The notes beneath the pieces were generated by a model. It had not been told where the DNA came from and did not search any database. It saw only the letters and a list, made by a program, of their open reading frames with translations. Shown here piece by piece: positions 47,546 to 62,614 of a DNA stretch of 64,000 bases. Position numbers and translations under genes: made by a program. The DNA lies in NCBI GenBank assembly GCA_900708905.1, contig CAADRB010000004.1, positions 3,406,274-3,470,273 on the forward strand, in the 5' to 3' direction. The number at the start of each line of letters is the position of its first letter. Positions within the stretch are counted from its first letter, which is position 1. The DNA comes from Hymenolepis diminuta (Eukaryota > Platyhelminthes > Cestoda > Cyclophyllidea > Hymenolepididae).

Positions 47546-50500
47546 CTCATCCGTGCACACGCAGTGGTGCGAGTGACCGCTCTGGGTAACTCAAGTCAAC
47601 TGGAGAGGTGGTAGAATGTGAGTTTCTCTTAGTAGTGGCTCCAATATATCTTTACTCAAGTTAGATTTTATGACCACTTTTCTAAAGGAGGTTGGAAAGT
47701 TCTTATCAGGTACATTTTCTACAAATATTTTAACGGCATATTCATTTAACTGAAGTAATTAAAATTTATAAAGTGCTTCAACTTTTACGATACTGAATGG
47801 ACTTTCCATAAAATTTCTAGTATTTCTGAGGGCTCATTTAGATTTGCAATAATCATTACATAAATTTTGATAATATCGCCTTCTGAAAAATTGATGAGAT
47901 AGGCGTCTCGTTACTCTAACTTTTAATAATACATAACGTTATCCGACAATAAACACCACCTCATAGTAAGACCCACCGATAATATTAAAAAGTATTTTTA
48001 TTCAGTAGGCTTAGTGGTTTTATAGAACGAATCTAAAATCACTCAAAAATGATTTGTGAGAAAAAATTTATTTTAAGTGTTGTAGAACATTTTTATTAGG
48101 CAAAAATCTTGGTAATAAATTCAACCAAAAGCTTTTATGAATCAAACTCATTTCGTAGGTAATAGGTTAAAATTCTATAAAATACATAAAAATTATATCA
48201 ATTTAATTGAATTAAAAAGGGAAATCGGGTTTTCAATTACTTAGCCCTTTTGTTAATTCGTTCACATTATAAGGATCTTGGCCAGAATTCGTAGCACTAT
48301 ATATTTATAATGATACCGCATATTAGCTTTGCCGAACAGTGAATAAATCAGACAATATCCCATCCGAGTGATATCAGAGTGTTGACGTTAGGAAACTTGT
48401 CGTCTTAAATGTATCCTCAGAAGAAATCTCGCCTTCTTCCGAAGCAATGATCAACATTATCATTACTCACTCGATGCCTATTTCACTGAATTCAATCTTT
48501 CCTGCTCTCTTTCATATCTTCACAAATTATTTTCCTCTGATAAATATGAATTTTCTTTGATAATATCTTCTTAACTTAAATCATACGAGGAAATATTTTT
48601 CAAGATAATCTGTGTCTAGACAGTTATTTTCTACTAATATGGCATTTAAAGCAAACTTTGAGCTCTAAAAACTTTTATTCGAGGTCTTTATAAAAGTAGC
48701 ATCTGAGGTTTGGATAGCTGCTCAGGATGGCAACATCCTCGCCTACGGAATTCGTCTTATTGTTTCTTCAAAAACTGGCACTGTTCTATTCAGGGCAGAC
48801 ATCATGTACGGTTAAAAAGCAATCAGTTTTAAAGTAAAATTTATTTGCCTAAAGGAAATAAAAATTCTGGCTAAATCTGTACAGATATGCCCTTCTCTCA
48901 GCCTAGAACATAAAATCAAAGGGAAAAACTGAGGTACTTCCAAGTGGCAGGCAAACTTGAGATCTATTTGTGATATGATCACACAATTTTTTCGCTTATT
49001 TGCAAGTTAAGGGATAATTGAACCAACAAGGGATGGTTGGAAGACCAACTTTGCCCATATTGAATTGTAGATTAATGAGCATAGGAAGTACAGACGGACA
49101 ACAAGAATATTTTTTGGCAAAGTAACTAAAAGGAGGTTTTTTAAATGGCCCACTTTTGTCTGGAAAAGCTTAAACTTTGACTAATTGTCTTAAGATAAAT
49201 CAAAGCCTTTGATTAAATAAACCATCTTTACACTTTTGTATACTTCCCGCATAAGAAATTAATATCTATTACAACAATTTTGGAAGACCAGTGATTAATG
49301 AATTAATTGAAATAAAATACCACTTGAATTCAACAGTACCTGATTACATCTCAATCAGGGCTCTTGATACCACACTACTGTTCAGAATTCCATCCACTTA
49401 TCAAGTAGTTTTGATGAGAACCGCTACTTACATTCATTTCATCCTATGATGTTCGAAATTCTAAGATATTTAAAAAGATAGTCAGAGAGTAGAGCCTGAC
49501 TGTGAATCTAAGACCTTTTGAACAACGTTCTAAGAAGTCGGTTACTGAATTTTATGGTCAGTAATTACCTAATCGTCCTTTTATATTCTTTTCATCCACA
49601 GTTCGTACGTGTTGTCTTCTAATTTTTGCTTATTTCAACAATTTCACTAAGTAAAATGCTTTTTCAATTTAAAACATGGCACTGAAAAGTAAAAGAGGAT
49701 CAAAGAACTCTGAAACCTCAAAACAGAGAATTTATTTGAAGAGAAATAAAGAAAGAAATGTAAATATAAGGTACATGTACAGGAGTGCAATTAGTCAAAT
49801 GTGTTAAAGGAGTGAACGTGAAAACTAACACAGAACGCTTTGACAATACTTGTTCAAAACGTTTTATTTGAATTCTGCAGTCTACTGAATAGCAAATAAG
49901 TAAATCATTACCTTCAACATTTGAAATAAAACTCAAATGAGCATGGTAAACAATGAATTTTAATAAAATTGTAGCCGATTAAACTCATTTAAATTAATTT
50001 TAAACCCTATCGCTGCTTTCTATAACCTTATTATACTGAAAAGCTGATTTTACACAATTTCATTACTATGTTGATAAGTTACTTTATTTTATAAAGGAGA
50101 GAATTTTATTTCACAAATTAAAGTGAAAGAAAATGTTTAAAAAACATTCAAGCAAATACTTTGTTAAGCGGAATATAATCTAACTGAAACTGCTGAGAAA
50201 TAGGTTAGATTGAGAAGGGGATAAAATACAGAACTAAGAATGAATCCCTGAAACCGGAAACTATCCCGTTCCAGAACATTTAATTTCTCTCAATAAAACT
50301 TTGCGCCATTGAATGCAATTTTGGTTTTGATTGCTCATTTAAATTTTAAATTGATTATGTCTCCTCAAGGCTCAAATAATTTTCTAAATCATGGTTTGTC
50401 GTGTGGTTTTAACCAGTAAAGCGTTAATTGTACCTTATAACCGTGACGTGCTTTGTGGTGCTTGATATTCTGCATGCTATTATTCTCTAATTTCTGTCAT

Positions 50501-53500
50501 TCCTCGTTATATGTTCAGGATAGAGAGAAGACAAATATAACAGGCAGCGTTATTGGCCAAATTCATTGAAGTAGGTAAAGAGGAAATCAAAGACATTGAA
50601 AGCGTCTGAAATTGCTTGAGATGATGGTGATGCAGTGCTACTAGCAGAGAACTCACTTAATTTCTTCTTCAGTGGTTGAGATATCGTCTTGTAGATCGCA
50701 GAAGGCCACATAAGTTCATAAAAAAGCACTTAGGGATCCATGAAAATCTCCCAGAAGAATTTGAGCTCATATAGTACTGTTTTATAATTCAACAGTACAA
50801 AAATACGGTCTATTTTTATCACCAAATACTAATTTAACACTAATTTACAAAAAGGCTCGACACTTGATCTGGAAGGAAATTTAAAAATCACTTTTCATGC
50901 CATTCAATAAATGCAATTTTTCCTTCCAGTTTTTCCGCTTTCAGCTTGATTTTTGAATGAATAATTGTGAATTGTTTGCCAATTGATTAATATTATCACC
51001 GAATGTCACAAAACAGAGACACGTGTGACAAGCGAATTTATAAGACGGCGGGTTTACTAAGTCGAGTATGTCTAGCCTTAGTGGTTAATGACGTCAACTC
51101 TTGTCAATAGTATTTCAACCATCGGTAGGATCAAAGGGTCTTGTTTACTTTGAATTTTGCAAAACGATTTCACACAGTAACTCTGCGCAATATTTTAATT
51201 TTCGTAAAATAAAGAATATTTTTGAGTATTTATTGAATTTTTACATAATGATATATCCAAACAAGTAATATTTGCTACATTTATAAGCAATTGACGTTGA
51301 ATATTCTTGTGGGATTTTGTTTTTCATTCAAATTACATGAACAACTCTCATAAAGTTCTGATATTTTTCGAATGATTTGCATTTTATCCACAAGGACGTA
51401 ATATTTTGAATTCACAAAGCTAGTAACATCTTGTGTTACTTTCATAAATAATAATATGATGTGGCTTTCAGTTCAGTAAGTAACTTCAATCTTACAACAA
51501 ATTATAATACCTCTTTTGAAGAGCTCGTAGAGGACCATTACATTAAAGATTGTCCATAACAAAAACCACTTTAATCCATAATAAATAAGAATTTAAACAA
51601 TTATGAGATCAAATAAATCTAATGAAATGAGTGAATGTTAAACTAGTGAATTACAGGATTGAAAAGTAAGTGCCTAAATAATTCAAAAACTAAATATTGT
51701 CTTGATCAAATTTGCTATTAATTTTGCCATTTGATTAGAATTGATTGATTTGATCTTACACATTTCATATTTGTATTAGCTTCACTGTTTTAACATTATA
51801 TAAGCTCCTATCATCCTCCTGCTATCCTGTCTATTAGAGGAAAATTTATCTGAAAGTGGCGACCAGTTTTCTAAATTGACAGCAGCTGAAGGAGTTCTAA
51901 TCTTCAGAAATAATAATTCGTTCAGTAAAAGGGCAAGGGTAAGGAATCCAGAATTCATACATTATAGTATTAGAAAATAAAGTTATTGACCATTTCCGAG
52001 GCGTAAAATGCGCTGAACCTGAAACAAATCAAAGTTCATCCGAATCCTTTGACGCTCTGCCCCATTTTTTACTCAACCCCTTCCCTTACACAATAGTGGA
52101 CTGCTGTATTGTTTCTAAAAGGGTAAGCAATATTATTTGAATGTTGAGAAAATAATACGGAAAACTTATTTATTTTTAATAAGAATTGGTCAGTTTACTA
52201 AAACTTTAGGTAAATAAAATGACAATAAATATTGCAGATATTTTACTAACTTCATATCTTGTTACTCTTTTTAACCACCGTAATAGAATATTACCACTTT
52301 TCTGTTTCGTGCTCTGATTTCACTAAATGAAGTCAGAAAAGGTACCGGTAACGATTTGGGTCTTATCTACTGATCTTCCTCAAATTTCGATGCTTCTACG
52401 TTTAGTAATAGAAGCAATTGTTGCACGAATGACTATTTAAGGGATTGAAGCATAATGTATCGAAATTGTAGGTGCTGATGCTGTCAGAATATGGGTAGCA
52501 ACCTGTTATTTATTTTTAGGCAGCCGATCATCGTGTGGAAATACCACTAATTTATATAGACTGTGAAGATTATTGAATTAACTAAGATTATTATAAGGAA
52601 CTACTCTAAACAATTAAAGAATCAGAAATTACCCCTAAAAGAAAGAATTTTTGTAATTTATCTGGCAAATCATCTTATGAGATACAATTTCAAATTGGAA
52701 TAAAAGTACTTTTGCGCTTAATTTTGATATTCTAGAAATCGTATTTAATATATAAAATTCATAATTTCATTGCAGCTATCGAACGTTAGAAGAAAAGGAA
52801 TATTTTTCATCCGAATTCATTAGAGTCAAAGAAATGCCGTATGTAAAAAGCAGGATCACCGAGTTCAACCTCTTCCGAGATTGAGCATTTATCACGTATA
52901 TTTCTGGCAGTCAGTGAAAAAAATACCATTTTTTTGTTAAAACCAAGTGAAAAAATAAAATTTAACATAAACTAATACAAAGCTGAATGACTTGACAATA
53001 ATGTTTTTTATAAATTATTTAAATTCAATCAATGAATTTGACTGAAAATCGAACACTTTGAAAGATTGCCAAACTACTTCTGGACACTTTAAATTTTCAA
53101 CTTTTTCGTAAAAACGTTGTATTTTCAGTAATTCCATAAAGTGCGGAAGTTTATTTGCATTTGCTGAGATAGAAAAATGATTATTGCGGTCCTAATAGGT
53201 ACTGCTTAAAATTCGAATTCTCTGCTTATTTTCTTGTTGACTATTCAGTCCTTCACCGTTTCGTTCAAAATAAAACCGTCTAGGTAGCTATGATATCATG
53301 GCGAGAGTATTCAATCACTTAAAAATTCTTTATTTTATTTAATTCTGGTATTTGTCTCCAATGTTCTCCTTTTGAGATACGTGATTTCGGTAGGCACTGA
53401 TATAAATAAATATGAATTTTTTGACTACCGCTTCCAACTAGACAAAGAAATACATTTTTGTAACTTTCATTTAGTCACAAAATATGAATATAATAATTAA

Positions 53501-54414
53501 AATGAGTGCATTTATTAAAATCGTCTTCAAGTATGTTCAGGCAATTCGATAGTAATCATGAAACCTACATTGTTAATTGCTGATATCTGGTTTTATAAAA
53601 ATGAACTATGGTCGTTATTTCACTTGTTGCAGATGAGTTAACTTAAAATAATAATTGGGCTGACAAATAATAAATAAATAAATAAATTTTTGCAATGTTA
53701 AATAATGCCAAAGATACTTTGAAAATGTGCAAAGCTCTGACAGTAAATAATTTAATGCAATGATATTCTTAAATACTTTCGTTTTCACTAATTTCGACGT
53801 AAATAAGATTATTTTTTAAAAGAAATATCATCAGATTTTTTAGTGCATTTTTATACTCTTGATTATCAATTTTTACTTTTTAATGATTATCCATTCCATC
53901 AAATCCTCTTATACTAAATTCAACTTAAATCTTTTCAGCCAATGGTATTTAAAAGGGACAACCAATGAATTTTTAATTGTCCCCTTGGCCAAACTCAGCG
54001 GATATATATAACACTCGTGCATTATTATTTTAAACGTACGCATATTTGTAAGTTAATGTTTTTAAATTAAACATCGAACAATACTTTGCATATTGTATAT
54101 CGGTGTGTCATAATTAATTGATGTTTGAATTATTTTGTAAGTAATGTTTGTATGCTTCTTTATACCTACAATAATTATTTTTGGTTTTTCTTTATAGTTC
54201 TTTTAATAGGAATAGGGATACCCGATGAATAACCGTTAGTCATTGTCAGAAAATAAATAAACATTAAATCATTGACACTTTTATGAGTGTGAAGTATTTG
54301 CCAGACTCCATGTTTTTCTAAACCGAATTTCATTAAAGTTTTTTTATATAATTTGATAATACCATTGACACACTTAATATTAGATACCTTGATAGCTTGT
54401 TCCTATAGGAAACA
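47546..54414. other. Long gene-free AT-rich stretch
   Basis: Nothing above chance was seen on either strand apart from simple A/T-rich low complexity, including a (TAAA)n run near 53675. Confidence 0.5.
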
Positions 54415-54874
54415 ATGGGGATTCCTTCGTACTTCAAGTTGTTTAATTTTCTTCTCGCTTTCACCTATTTTGGAGTGGTATGTGTCCACTCTCTGGCCGT
54501 CGAAAATAACTGGAGTGATGTTGAACCTCAGGCAGCAGAAAATGAAGAATTCGCAAAGGACGTACTGGAAGCTATGTCTACACTTAGTCCTAACCAATGC
54601 CAACTATTCAAGGATATGACGATAATAACTTACCTGGTCAGTTTATCACGGACTCTTGCAATTTTTACTCTGTGCATTTAAACAAAATTGACAGAAAAAT
54701 GCATTTTTAATTTAATTCAGGCTATCAAGAAAGACAGTGGGGATTTGACTAGACTTTGTAAGTTTTAATTTTCTCTCCATAATAAAATAATTAAATAAAA
54801 AGTTTCGTTAAATCTCTGTGTATATTTTAGCCAGAAGACTGCACAAAAAGGCTTACAACTTCCTTCGCGGCTAA
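54415..54874 (+). CDS. Small secreted protein, possible amidated-peptide precursor (three exons)
   Basis: Exons 54415-54636, 54721-54757 and 54831-54874, with introns of 84 and 73 nt (GTCAGT...AATTCAG and GTAAGT...ATTTTAG), join in phase to 100 aa. Residues 1-26 form a signal peptide (hydrophobic LFNFLLAFTYFGVVCV). An acidic, helical propeptide-like region follows (SDVEPQAAENEEFAKDVLEA) with a single Cys62. The basic C-terminal part has dibasic pairs KK (77-78), RR (88-89) and KK (92-93) and ends AYNFLRG-stop. A Gly directly before the stop and a dibasic site six residues earlier are the layout of a C-terminally amidated neuropeptide (predicted AYNFLR-amide). Only one such peptide is present, so a plain secreted protein remains possible. 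AATAAA follows at 55023. No close family recognised. Confidence 0.7.
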
Positions 54875-55022
54875 ATCATTTGTTTCAAAAGGCTTGAAAT
54901 CTTATCTCTGCCCATTATATTTTCAGCAACTTGGTTATTTTTCTCTTCCTTTCTGAGCAAAACTTGAAATATAATGCTAAACTTCTTATTTCACTCTTCG
55001 TGATTCTTTGTTTGATAATGTC

Positions 55023-55028
55023 AATAAA
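55023..55028 (+). terminator. AATAAA polyadenylation signal of the small secreted gene
   Basis: 149 bp downstream of the stop codon. Confidence 0.5.
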
Positions 55029-57599
55029 ATTCTGATTGAATTCAAAACCTGACTCCATAAATTGAAGTGATATCAGTCCATCCTTAGATCGAGCGTATTG
55101 AAGTAATTGGAAGCCATGCAGATATAAAATAGGGATTAAATTCTTTGTAATTAATGCTAAATTTTACACTTTTGGATTTGGTGCATTTATAAAATTTGCA
55201 GTCCTTTTAACATGTTAGTCAATTTCTACTTTTCATTGATACAGAACTTTCTACAACGATTTCAAAGAGGTTAGAAAGCATAGTCCTAATACCAGGAATT
55301 GAAGGTTCAAACAATTACTAGCTTTAAAGTGAAAGTCGATGAAATTTTCAGGAAGTAATTCCATTCTTAGGAGTTGAATAAAGAAGGATGGATCGATTGA
55401 GCTAAGGAAAGTGGTGGGTACTGCATAATTAACAATAAGTTTAACATAATAAGATTAATAACATAATAAAATAAATAGTAAAAATTGAATAATGGTTTTT
55501 AGTTCTTATAATGTAAATGTGTAAATTTTTTACACAAGCTTACAGGAGTCAAAACCTTTAACTTAATGTTATGCTTTTCAAAAAATGATATCTTTTTGTT
55601 TAAAAGTAGAAAAATAAAGACATGCGGTTGTTTTACTTTACATTCTATTGTCGCTTGATATATTTAAAATTGGAGTTATTAATGTAATTAATCATACTCT
55701 GGAATGAATAATAATTAAGTGAGAGTAGGTTATTTTTAATTTGGATACATGATGTTAATCAGAGATGTTTACCAGTTATCAGTGATTTGGATCACAATTT
55801 TGACAAATTTAATGCAACAAGTCTTCACCATTTTCTGCTTGCAAGTCCCAAGTTTTACTTAAACAAATCGGTTGAAAGATACAAATAATTAATAAACTGT
55901 GGCAGATTTATCAACATTTGTTTCCAAATCTGAACATTATAAATATAAGTACTACACTTGTAGTTATAATATGAAATTTTCTATGAATGTTATTTAAAAA
56001 ATGTTGCGTGTATGTACAACAGTTTTACTACCAACGCGGGGCTCGCACAACGGCCCAATTTGTATGATACTTCAATCAAATTAAGGTCTGTATTTTTGTA
56101 AAGCAATAACATCCAAAGAGTATTATGGTCAAGAAAAGATCTCGGTTTAATTGAAAACGTTCTCAGCAAACAAATGAGATATGCTTTCTTATAATGTCAT
56201 GATACAGCAATCTGAAAAATTATTAAAGTGGAATACTTTATAAATTCAAATTAAGCGCAAACTTTTGTGAGTATATATTGTTAAAAAAAGAATTTAATTT
56301 ACCACGTTTTCATTCAATAAACAGTTTCAGCTTTCAATAAAATACACATTTCATTCGAATAAATAATTTTTGCAAGTAAAATATCGGAGTTTTTTCTTGT
56401 AATCCAACTGAACCGTGATAGAATGATCTTTTCATTTCTTCAACCATAATAATTAATTCTTTTTTTAATGTCTCTTCAAACGGACATTTGGCCATTGAAA
56501 ACTCTTCCATTGATTAACTCATTCAAGAAATGTATGTTTTTATTTAAAAACCAAATATCAAGTAATTATTCTCTGATTTACAAGCTGCAGCAAATAAATT
56601 ACGGAAAGGAATAGCAAAATGAGAGGTCCACAGACTTAGGTAGTCGAAAAGTGCCGAAAGTCGTTAACTTCAACAAGTTCAGAAGTCCGTATGTAATAAT
56701 ACTCTCAATACACTCAAACAACAGAAATTTTTTGAATATTAAATTTTATTTTACAGCATGAAGCAATATAAACTTTACATGAAAAGTTTAAAATAAAACT
56801 ACAAGTTGGGCCCTATTGACAGTATTCACCATCGGTTCGATCGAAAATTTTAGTAAATATATATAACTTAGATACTATCGCGCCTTAAATGAATTTAAGA
56901 TATATAAAAATGTCCCCAAACATATAAAATAAATATTATTAATCTTTGAGGATGTAAAGCGCATGAAAAATTTTAAATTCCTCAATTTATTCTCAAATAA
57001 AATAGTTTGGATCGTAAAATGATTAGAGTCTTCAGATCGTGTACTTTAAAAATTATTCTAAATTGAGTTCAATGGTACTTCGAGATTTTAATGTAGAGGC
57101 ATAAAATGGAGAATTGTTCAAGTATATTACTCAGATCATTTCCTTTTTAGTCAGTTATTGTCTATTTTAAAAATAGCGTTGTTAAAATTTAGTTAAAAAA
57201 ATGTTGACATCCTGAGGCATAAGGAAAAAATAAAAATCTTGCTCGATTTATTACCCGACTTTATTTTCAACTTTTTATTAATTTATAAAATAATAGTGGA
57301 AAGTTTATGAATTAAACGGACATTCCAAAAGATTTTCTACAATGATCACAACTACGTTTTTAAAGAATATATGTATTATGCCCATAATAAAATAGTACAA
57401 CTTGAGTGAGTTTTATTATTTCAGGATGTCAGCACTTATCGTCTTCTTGTGCCTCAGCTATTAGAAAAAATACTGTGTCTGGATTGATTGTCTAGTCTTT
57501 TAAATAAATCAATAAATTAATAGGCCCTTTACTTCATAATTTCATAAATCAACTTAGAAAATAAGGAAATATCCCGAGATTAAAACATAGGAACATCTG
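55029..57599. other. No supported gene
   Basis: Very AT-rich; nothing recognised. Confidence 0.45.
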
Positions 57600-57660
57600 G
57601 AAATAAAGCAGTGGACTGTACGAAAGACAGAAAATGTACAACCTGAGTTCAAAGATCAAA
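57600..57660 (+). repeat. tRNA-like relic (SINE-type head)
   Basis: AAATAAAGCAGTGGACTG (A-box-like) and CCTGAGTTCAAAGATCAAA (B-box-like), spaced as in the copy at 47.5 kb with which it shares several words. Confidence 0.4.
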
Positions 57661-59936
57661 ATGTACTTCTCAATCTCAGCTCAATCTTTTTCACTTAATC
57701 CACATCGGACAGCCCTTTTGCTACCTGAATCTTGAAGTCTTCTTTCATCGCCTTTTAAATGGGAAGAGTCAAGACGATAATAACGTCTCTACAGCATTCA
57801 AGTAGAGTACAGCAAAAATGACACTGAGTGAACAATTCCTAACTAGTACAGAACAATGTGCTGCAATATTTGTTTCAAAATGTTTATTTTCTTCTCCGAT
57901 GTGAACTGAGAATTGCGCGCGGAATGATGATACACGATATTTTTCCTAGTTAAAATGTGCTGTTCGTAATAAAGTGTAATAAAGCTAAAATATCACTCGA
58001 TCTATAATCAGAGTCCTCCAAAAATGTTTGAATATTTCAAGGGCAATTAAATCACAATCTCACGCTAGGTTTGTTTATGATATTTTATATTTCAATTATG
58101 AATTATTTACTTGAATCCAAAATAGAGCATAATAAATTATACACTCTCTATTTGATATATTGGGGGCATAAAAACGCAGTAACTGTAGGAAGGAATATTG
58201 AAAGTGTTTAACCTAGCCATTTCTTAAAATTTAATACTGACCTGAATGCATATTACAGATAAATATGACGATAGTATTTACTAAGACTGACGGAATGGAG
58301 GGTACACTGTTATTCGATTATATTAATTAGAAATATAATAAGATCATTAGATGACAATAAGCGGAAAACTGATCGATCTCAAATAGGTAATTTCATCATG
58401 TATTTCATTTTTAAGCTCGTCCTTATCGCACCGATCGGAAAAGCATTAGGGATGACTGACAATAACCTTATATCCCGAATAAAGAGTCAAAGACTTGATG
58501 TTATAATTTCAATAATAATTTATCTATAGAACATATTGTTGAGCTAATTTGACATCGTTTGTTTCAATTATTTCATTAATAATCGCATTGGATTAATATA
58601 AATCGAGATCACTTAGTCTTTGACGATTCTACGCTTCATTTATGGTTGATTAATGACGTGCCAATTTGCAGAATGAAAGCTGCATTTATTCCAGATTAAG
58701 ATTAATGCATTGAGAAGGTTTAATCTTCATCAAAGTAATATTTTAACAAGACCATTGATTTTCTATAAATTTGTTTAAATAAGTGGAGGTGAAAGTGACC
58801 TGAGGGAAAATAAGTTCCTCTGGAACTCCATTTTTAAGTAATAAATTCGATTAAAGGGAATGTAATGATAAAAAGTGTATTTCACACCCATTAGTGTTTC
58901 TTGGCTTTGCTCTTTTCATTTATGATTTATGGCACTAAATATTTGCAGTTTATACCAGAACGTTATATACTGTTATACTGAATTAATAAATCAGTTTGTC
59001 ACCTTCCTTCTTTATCATTATGGTTATTTTTAAATGCATAACAAAAAAGCACATTTCTTATGATTTTATTTGAATATTTTGATTTTTAAAAACCACGGCA
59101 CTTAAAGATGGACACCAATCATGGTTGGAGTCTCTGGTCTCTGAATAATCGCCATTTCGGAAGAACTAAATTCCCAATAATCTTAAAACAACAGTGGATT
59201 GAGAGATCGCAGATCATTTTCGCATAATACTTGAGCATACAATTCTTCACCAATCGTTATCTTTACCCATAGTAATGTAATAAAAGTCACACTTTCAAAT
59301 AGGAAAGCAGCTGAGTTCGACTAACTGAAGGTCCAATAAATAAAAGGGGAAGGGGATAAAACAGATCCTGAGAGCAAAGTTATGGCATCGAAGATCCAAG
59401 TTGTTCAGTAATCCTCGAATGAGCTCCTCATTTTCTAAATTCGAATTCCTTTATTTGTCCGCTGGGTTGTAGTAAATGCTTGCCCACAATATTCTGTGTC
59501 TATTGACTGGGTTTATTTAATCAAAAAGGGTCGGTGTTGTTGTTTTAATTCATTTTTCTCTCGATGATTGAGAAGACTAACTGAGCTTACGTGATATTCA
59601 GCATCTTACAGTTTCAATATAGTTATCATGATTTCTACACTGACGAGATTTTTCTATACTATATCTCTATTCTATACCTCTTGAATCTCCTATTTACAGT
59701 TTAAATTTGATTATAGCAAAGTTAATCATCTCAACCAAAGTCGATATAAACGGCAGTTGTCATTCTAAGATTTGAAGAATTTAAACTTCTTAGCAGTTCA
59801 TGTCAAAAGGCTAAAATAGAGAAATGGAGTTGTTGATAAGAAGAAATCAGTCGCAAGGGCTTAAGAGATTTTTGATTGCTATGTACCACTTAAATAATGT
59901 CACACAGCAACTTTTATACATATTGATACCTTGTGT
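57661..59936. other. No supported gene
   Basis: AT-rich; nothing recognised. Confidence 0.45.
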
Positions 59937-60146
59937 TTATGACCCATCACTCTCATAACTCTGTCTCCGGTTCTTGGCTTGAGACAACCTCTTCACAAGT
60001 CCAAATGTGTTAGCTTTGCTAATACTAACAGAGAAGTCAATTTTATTCCAGTTATAACAAGTGATAAGATGTTCTGTGGATGTTTGCACCATTTCACCTT
60101 GGGCAAACATATTAGTGAATTGTTTATCCCGCAGAGGTGGAATCAA
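59937..60146 (-). CDS. Coding-like frame, possible terminal exon
   Basis: Minus strand, open from about 60152 to TAA at 59937. It encodes FTNMFAQGEMVQTSTEHLIT, a central WNKIDFSVSISKANTF and a basic/Ser-rich end RLSQAKNRRQSYESDGS. The first in-frame ATG is the Met of NMFAQG. The composition is good, but no acceptor AG is visible nearby and no family was recognised. Confidence 0.25.
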   Translation of the reverse strand: MIPPLRDKQFTNMFAQGEMVQTSTEHLITCYNWNKIDFSVSISKANTFGLVKRLSQAKNRRQSYESDGS

Positions 60147-60152
60147 ACATTA

Positions 60153-61559
60153 CATTATTATATTTATGAACCATAAAATCCAATTAATAAAGCAGACTTT
60201 TAAATTAGCGTGGCGCACAAAGCACTAAAGAACGTTGTGCTAGACTAATTCCTGAGAGACGTTAACTTTTGGTCTCAACTAAACTCGGTGATCTTTTTAA
60301 CAAGTCTACCCCGTAATGTAGCCGAATTTAATTCGTCGGTCACGTTTGTTTTTTCTAAGATTCCAGTAGGCGTCCTTCTGTTTTGTTTATAGAAATGAAA
60401 AGAAAAGCATCAAATTCTGAGGTTATAGTGCTACATCTGTTTCAGCTGAAATTCTGAAAGTTATCTCAATTTTCAATTTAGGATTTTCGATTTGTTTAAC
60501 ATGGATCCAAGGCCGCCAAAATTGGTTTAAATAGGAGCTTTCATATAAACTTAACCGAATTTGTTACGTCAAACCGCAGAGCGAATTTGAAGAGATTTGT
60601 TTATCATACACTTTGATTATTGCAAATAAGATATTTAAAAATATGTACTGCATTGATTAGTAAGTTCTGAAGAAATTTTGTGGGCATAAGTGCTGAATAG
60701 GGACTTTGATGGATGCATAATAATATTTCCAACTGTGGAAACGGTAAACAGAATTGTAGAAGTGTTTAAATTTTAATGTGTTTTGGACGCCAAAACCAGT
60801 TAGAAATTAAAGCAATAAAATAAAATTTGTAAGCAACAAGCGTTTTAATACAACAAAACTTCTTTTTGATGGAGTCGTAATATTAAAGATTGTAAAGTTA
60901 ATGACTTCCAAATGTGGGTGCAATTTGAGTAATCTACGGGGTCAACTGACTATAGACATATTTTGTTGAGAAGCTACTAGACAATTATTGTAAAGTCGGA
61001 ATTTAAGATGCTGCGTTTAAAGTGCAGGTGCTTTTTGATCATTAATTTAGTCCAGTTAAATTAAAAGGGGCTGATATAAAGTGATGCACATATTAAAATA
61101 CGATTTGCATGTGGAGGTGCATAGTTTTCCATGTTACAGCACCGAAGGGAGCAAAAATTAAAATTTAACAGTTTCGTTCTGGAAAGGGAAGATTTATCTG
61201 TAACCTAGGTTTTGATGGTGACGCCTTTCCATCAAAACTTCAGGATACCTTAGCTTTTTATTCCAGTGTAGATTTTCTTATCAGTCCGATATCACTAACG
61301 TAGTTTTACATCTAATTCTATTTTTACTGTTGCATACCTCTGCGTTGTAAAAGGGGAGTGTGATAAAGGGTTATCTGATAGGCTGAAGGGTTCTTGCTGA
61401 GCAATCACCTCCTACCTCTTTAACGATCTTCAACGCCTAACAAGATAGAGAGAACAGAGATCGCCGGCTGTAGAGCTCCATTAAACACGGAGAGAAAGCT
61501 TGGTGGTTTGAGAGAACGGGTCTCAGCGACATCTGAGAGTGGGGCTACCAGTGATGTGG
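60153..61559. other. No supported gene
   Basis: AT-rich until about 61380, then a GC-richer patch running into the gap; no frame or repeat family recognised. Confidence 0.4.
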
Positions 61560-61596
61560 NNNNNNNNNNNNNNNNNNNNNNNNNNNNNNNNNNNNN
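61560..61596. other. Assembly gap (37 N)
   Basis: Run of N. Confidence 1.
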
Positions 61597-62614
61597 GGTC
61601 TATAGAGGATTTTTTATAATTTCGAATTGAGGATAAACAAACTGGATCTCGACGACAAATTTTTGATCCATTAGACCACACTGGCTGAAGAGAGTTGCGG
61701 TGAACTTTTAAAAAATTTTCATAGTTCAAGAGATTTTTCTTCAATATTTTCCATTCGATTAAAATTTTCGAGCACCTTCTATCTCTTCGTTTTATACGGA
61801 TTGCTACTAGTAATTCCAGAGGTCGATGTTCCAGCGTTTTAATTAATTTAACCTTTCTATAAATGGCTGATATTGTGAAGTAACTTTTCATGTTCGATGT
61901 TAGATTTTAATAATAATAATAATTTTATTCTTTTCTTGAACTCATACGAACAGTTAGCTATCCATTTACTTAAGAAGCTTTTTTAATGGAAATGATATTA
62001 GAAGTATATTTGGGAAAATAAGAGCCAGTTCAAATACATTAACCTTCTGAATTATTTATTTGAACTTAATGCTAATTTCTAGCAGATGCAAAAGAGATTG
62101 ATTTACTCTTAAATGAGAACGATATTTATTAAGCGATGATAGATACATTTTGGCGTGTGTCAACTTTGAAAAAATGCCCCGCACTCCCTCTCGATCTCCG
62201 TTACTTTGTCTGTCAGGCGGCTCGCACATAGTGGAAGCATCAGTGCCTTTTTGTTGCATAAATTGTAACATTAGCTACTTTGATAAGAGCCAATTTTATG
62301 GCAGTATATTTCATTTGGCAAAAAATTGCAATAACTGCAAAGGTGACATTTTAAAACTACGGGAAATTTCATGGAGGTGTTCGAAATTTAAAAGCTACAA
62401 ATTCAAACAATAAAACACTAAAATAAACAGTCTGAAATGTCATTTTTGTAGTATCATTATCAAAATCATCTACCTAATCAAATGTTAAATTTATCATGGA
62501 AACAACTTGATAGAACGCATTTCGAATTTTCCAAAGTTTCCCCAAGGCACATTCTACCACGTGTATTATGAATAATAATAATAAGCAAATTGATCATTAA
62601 TTGCATAAATCTCT

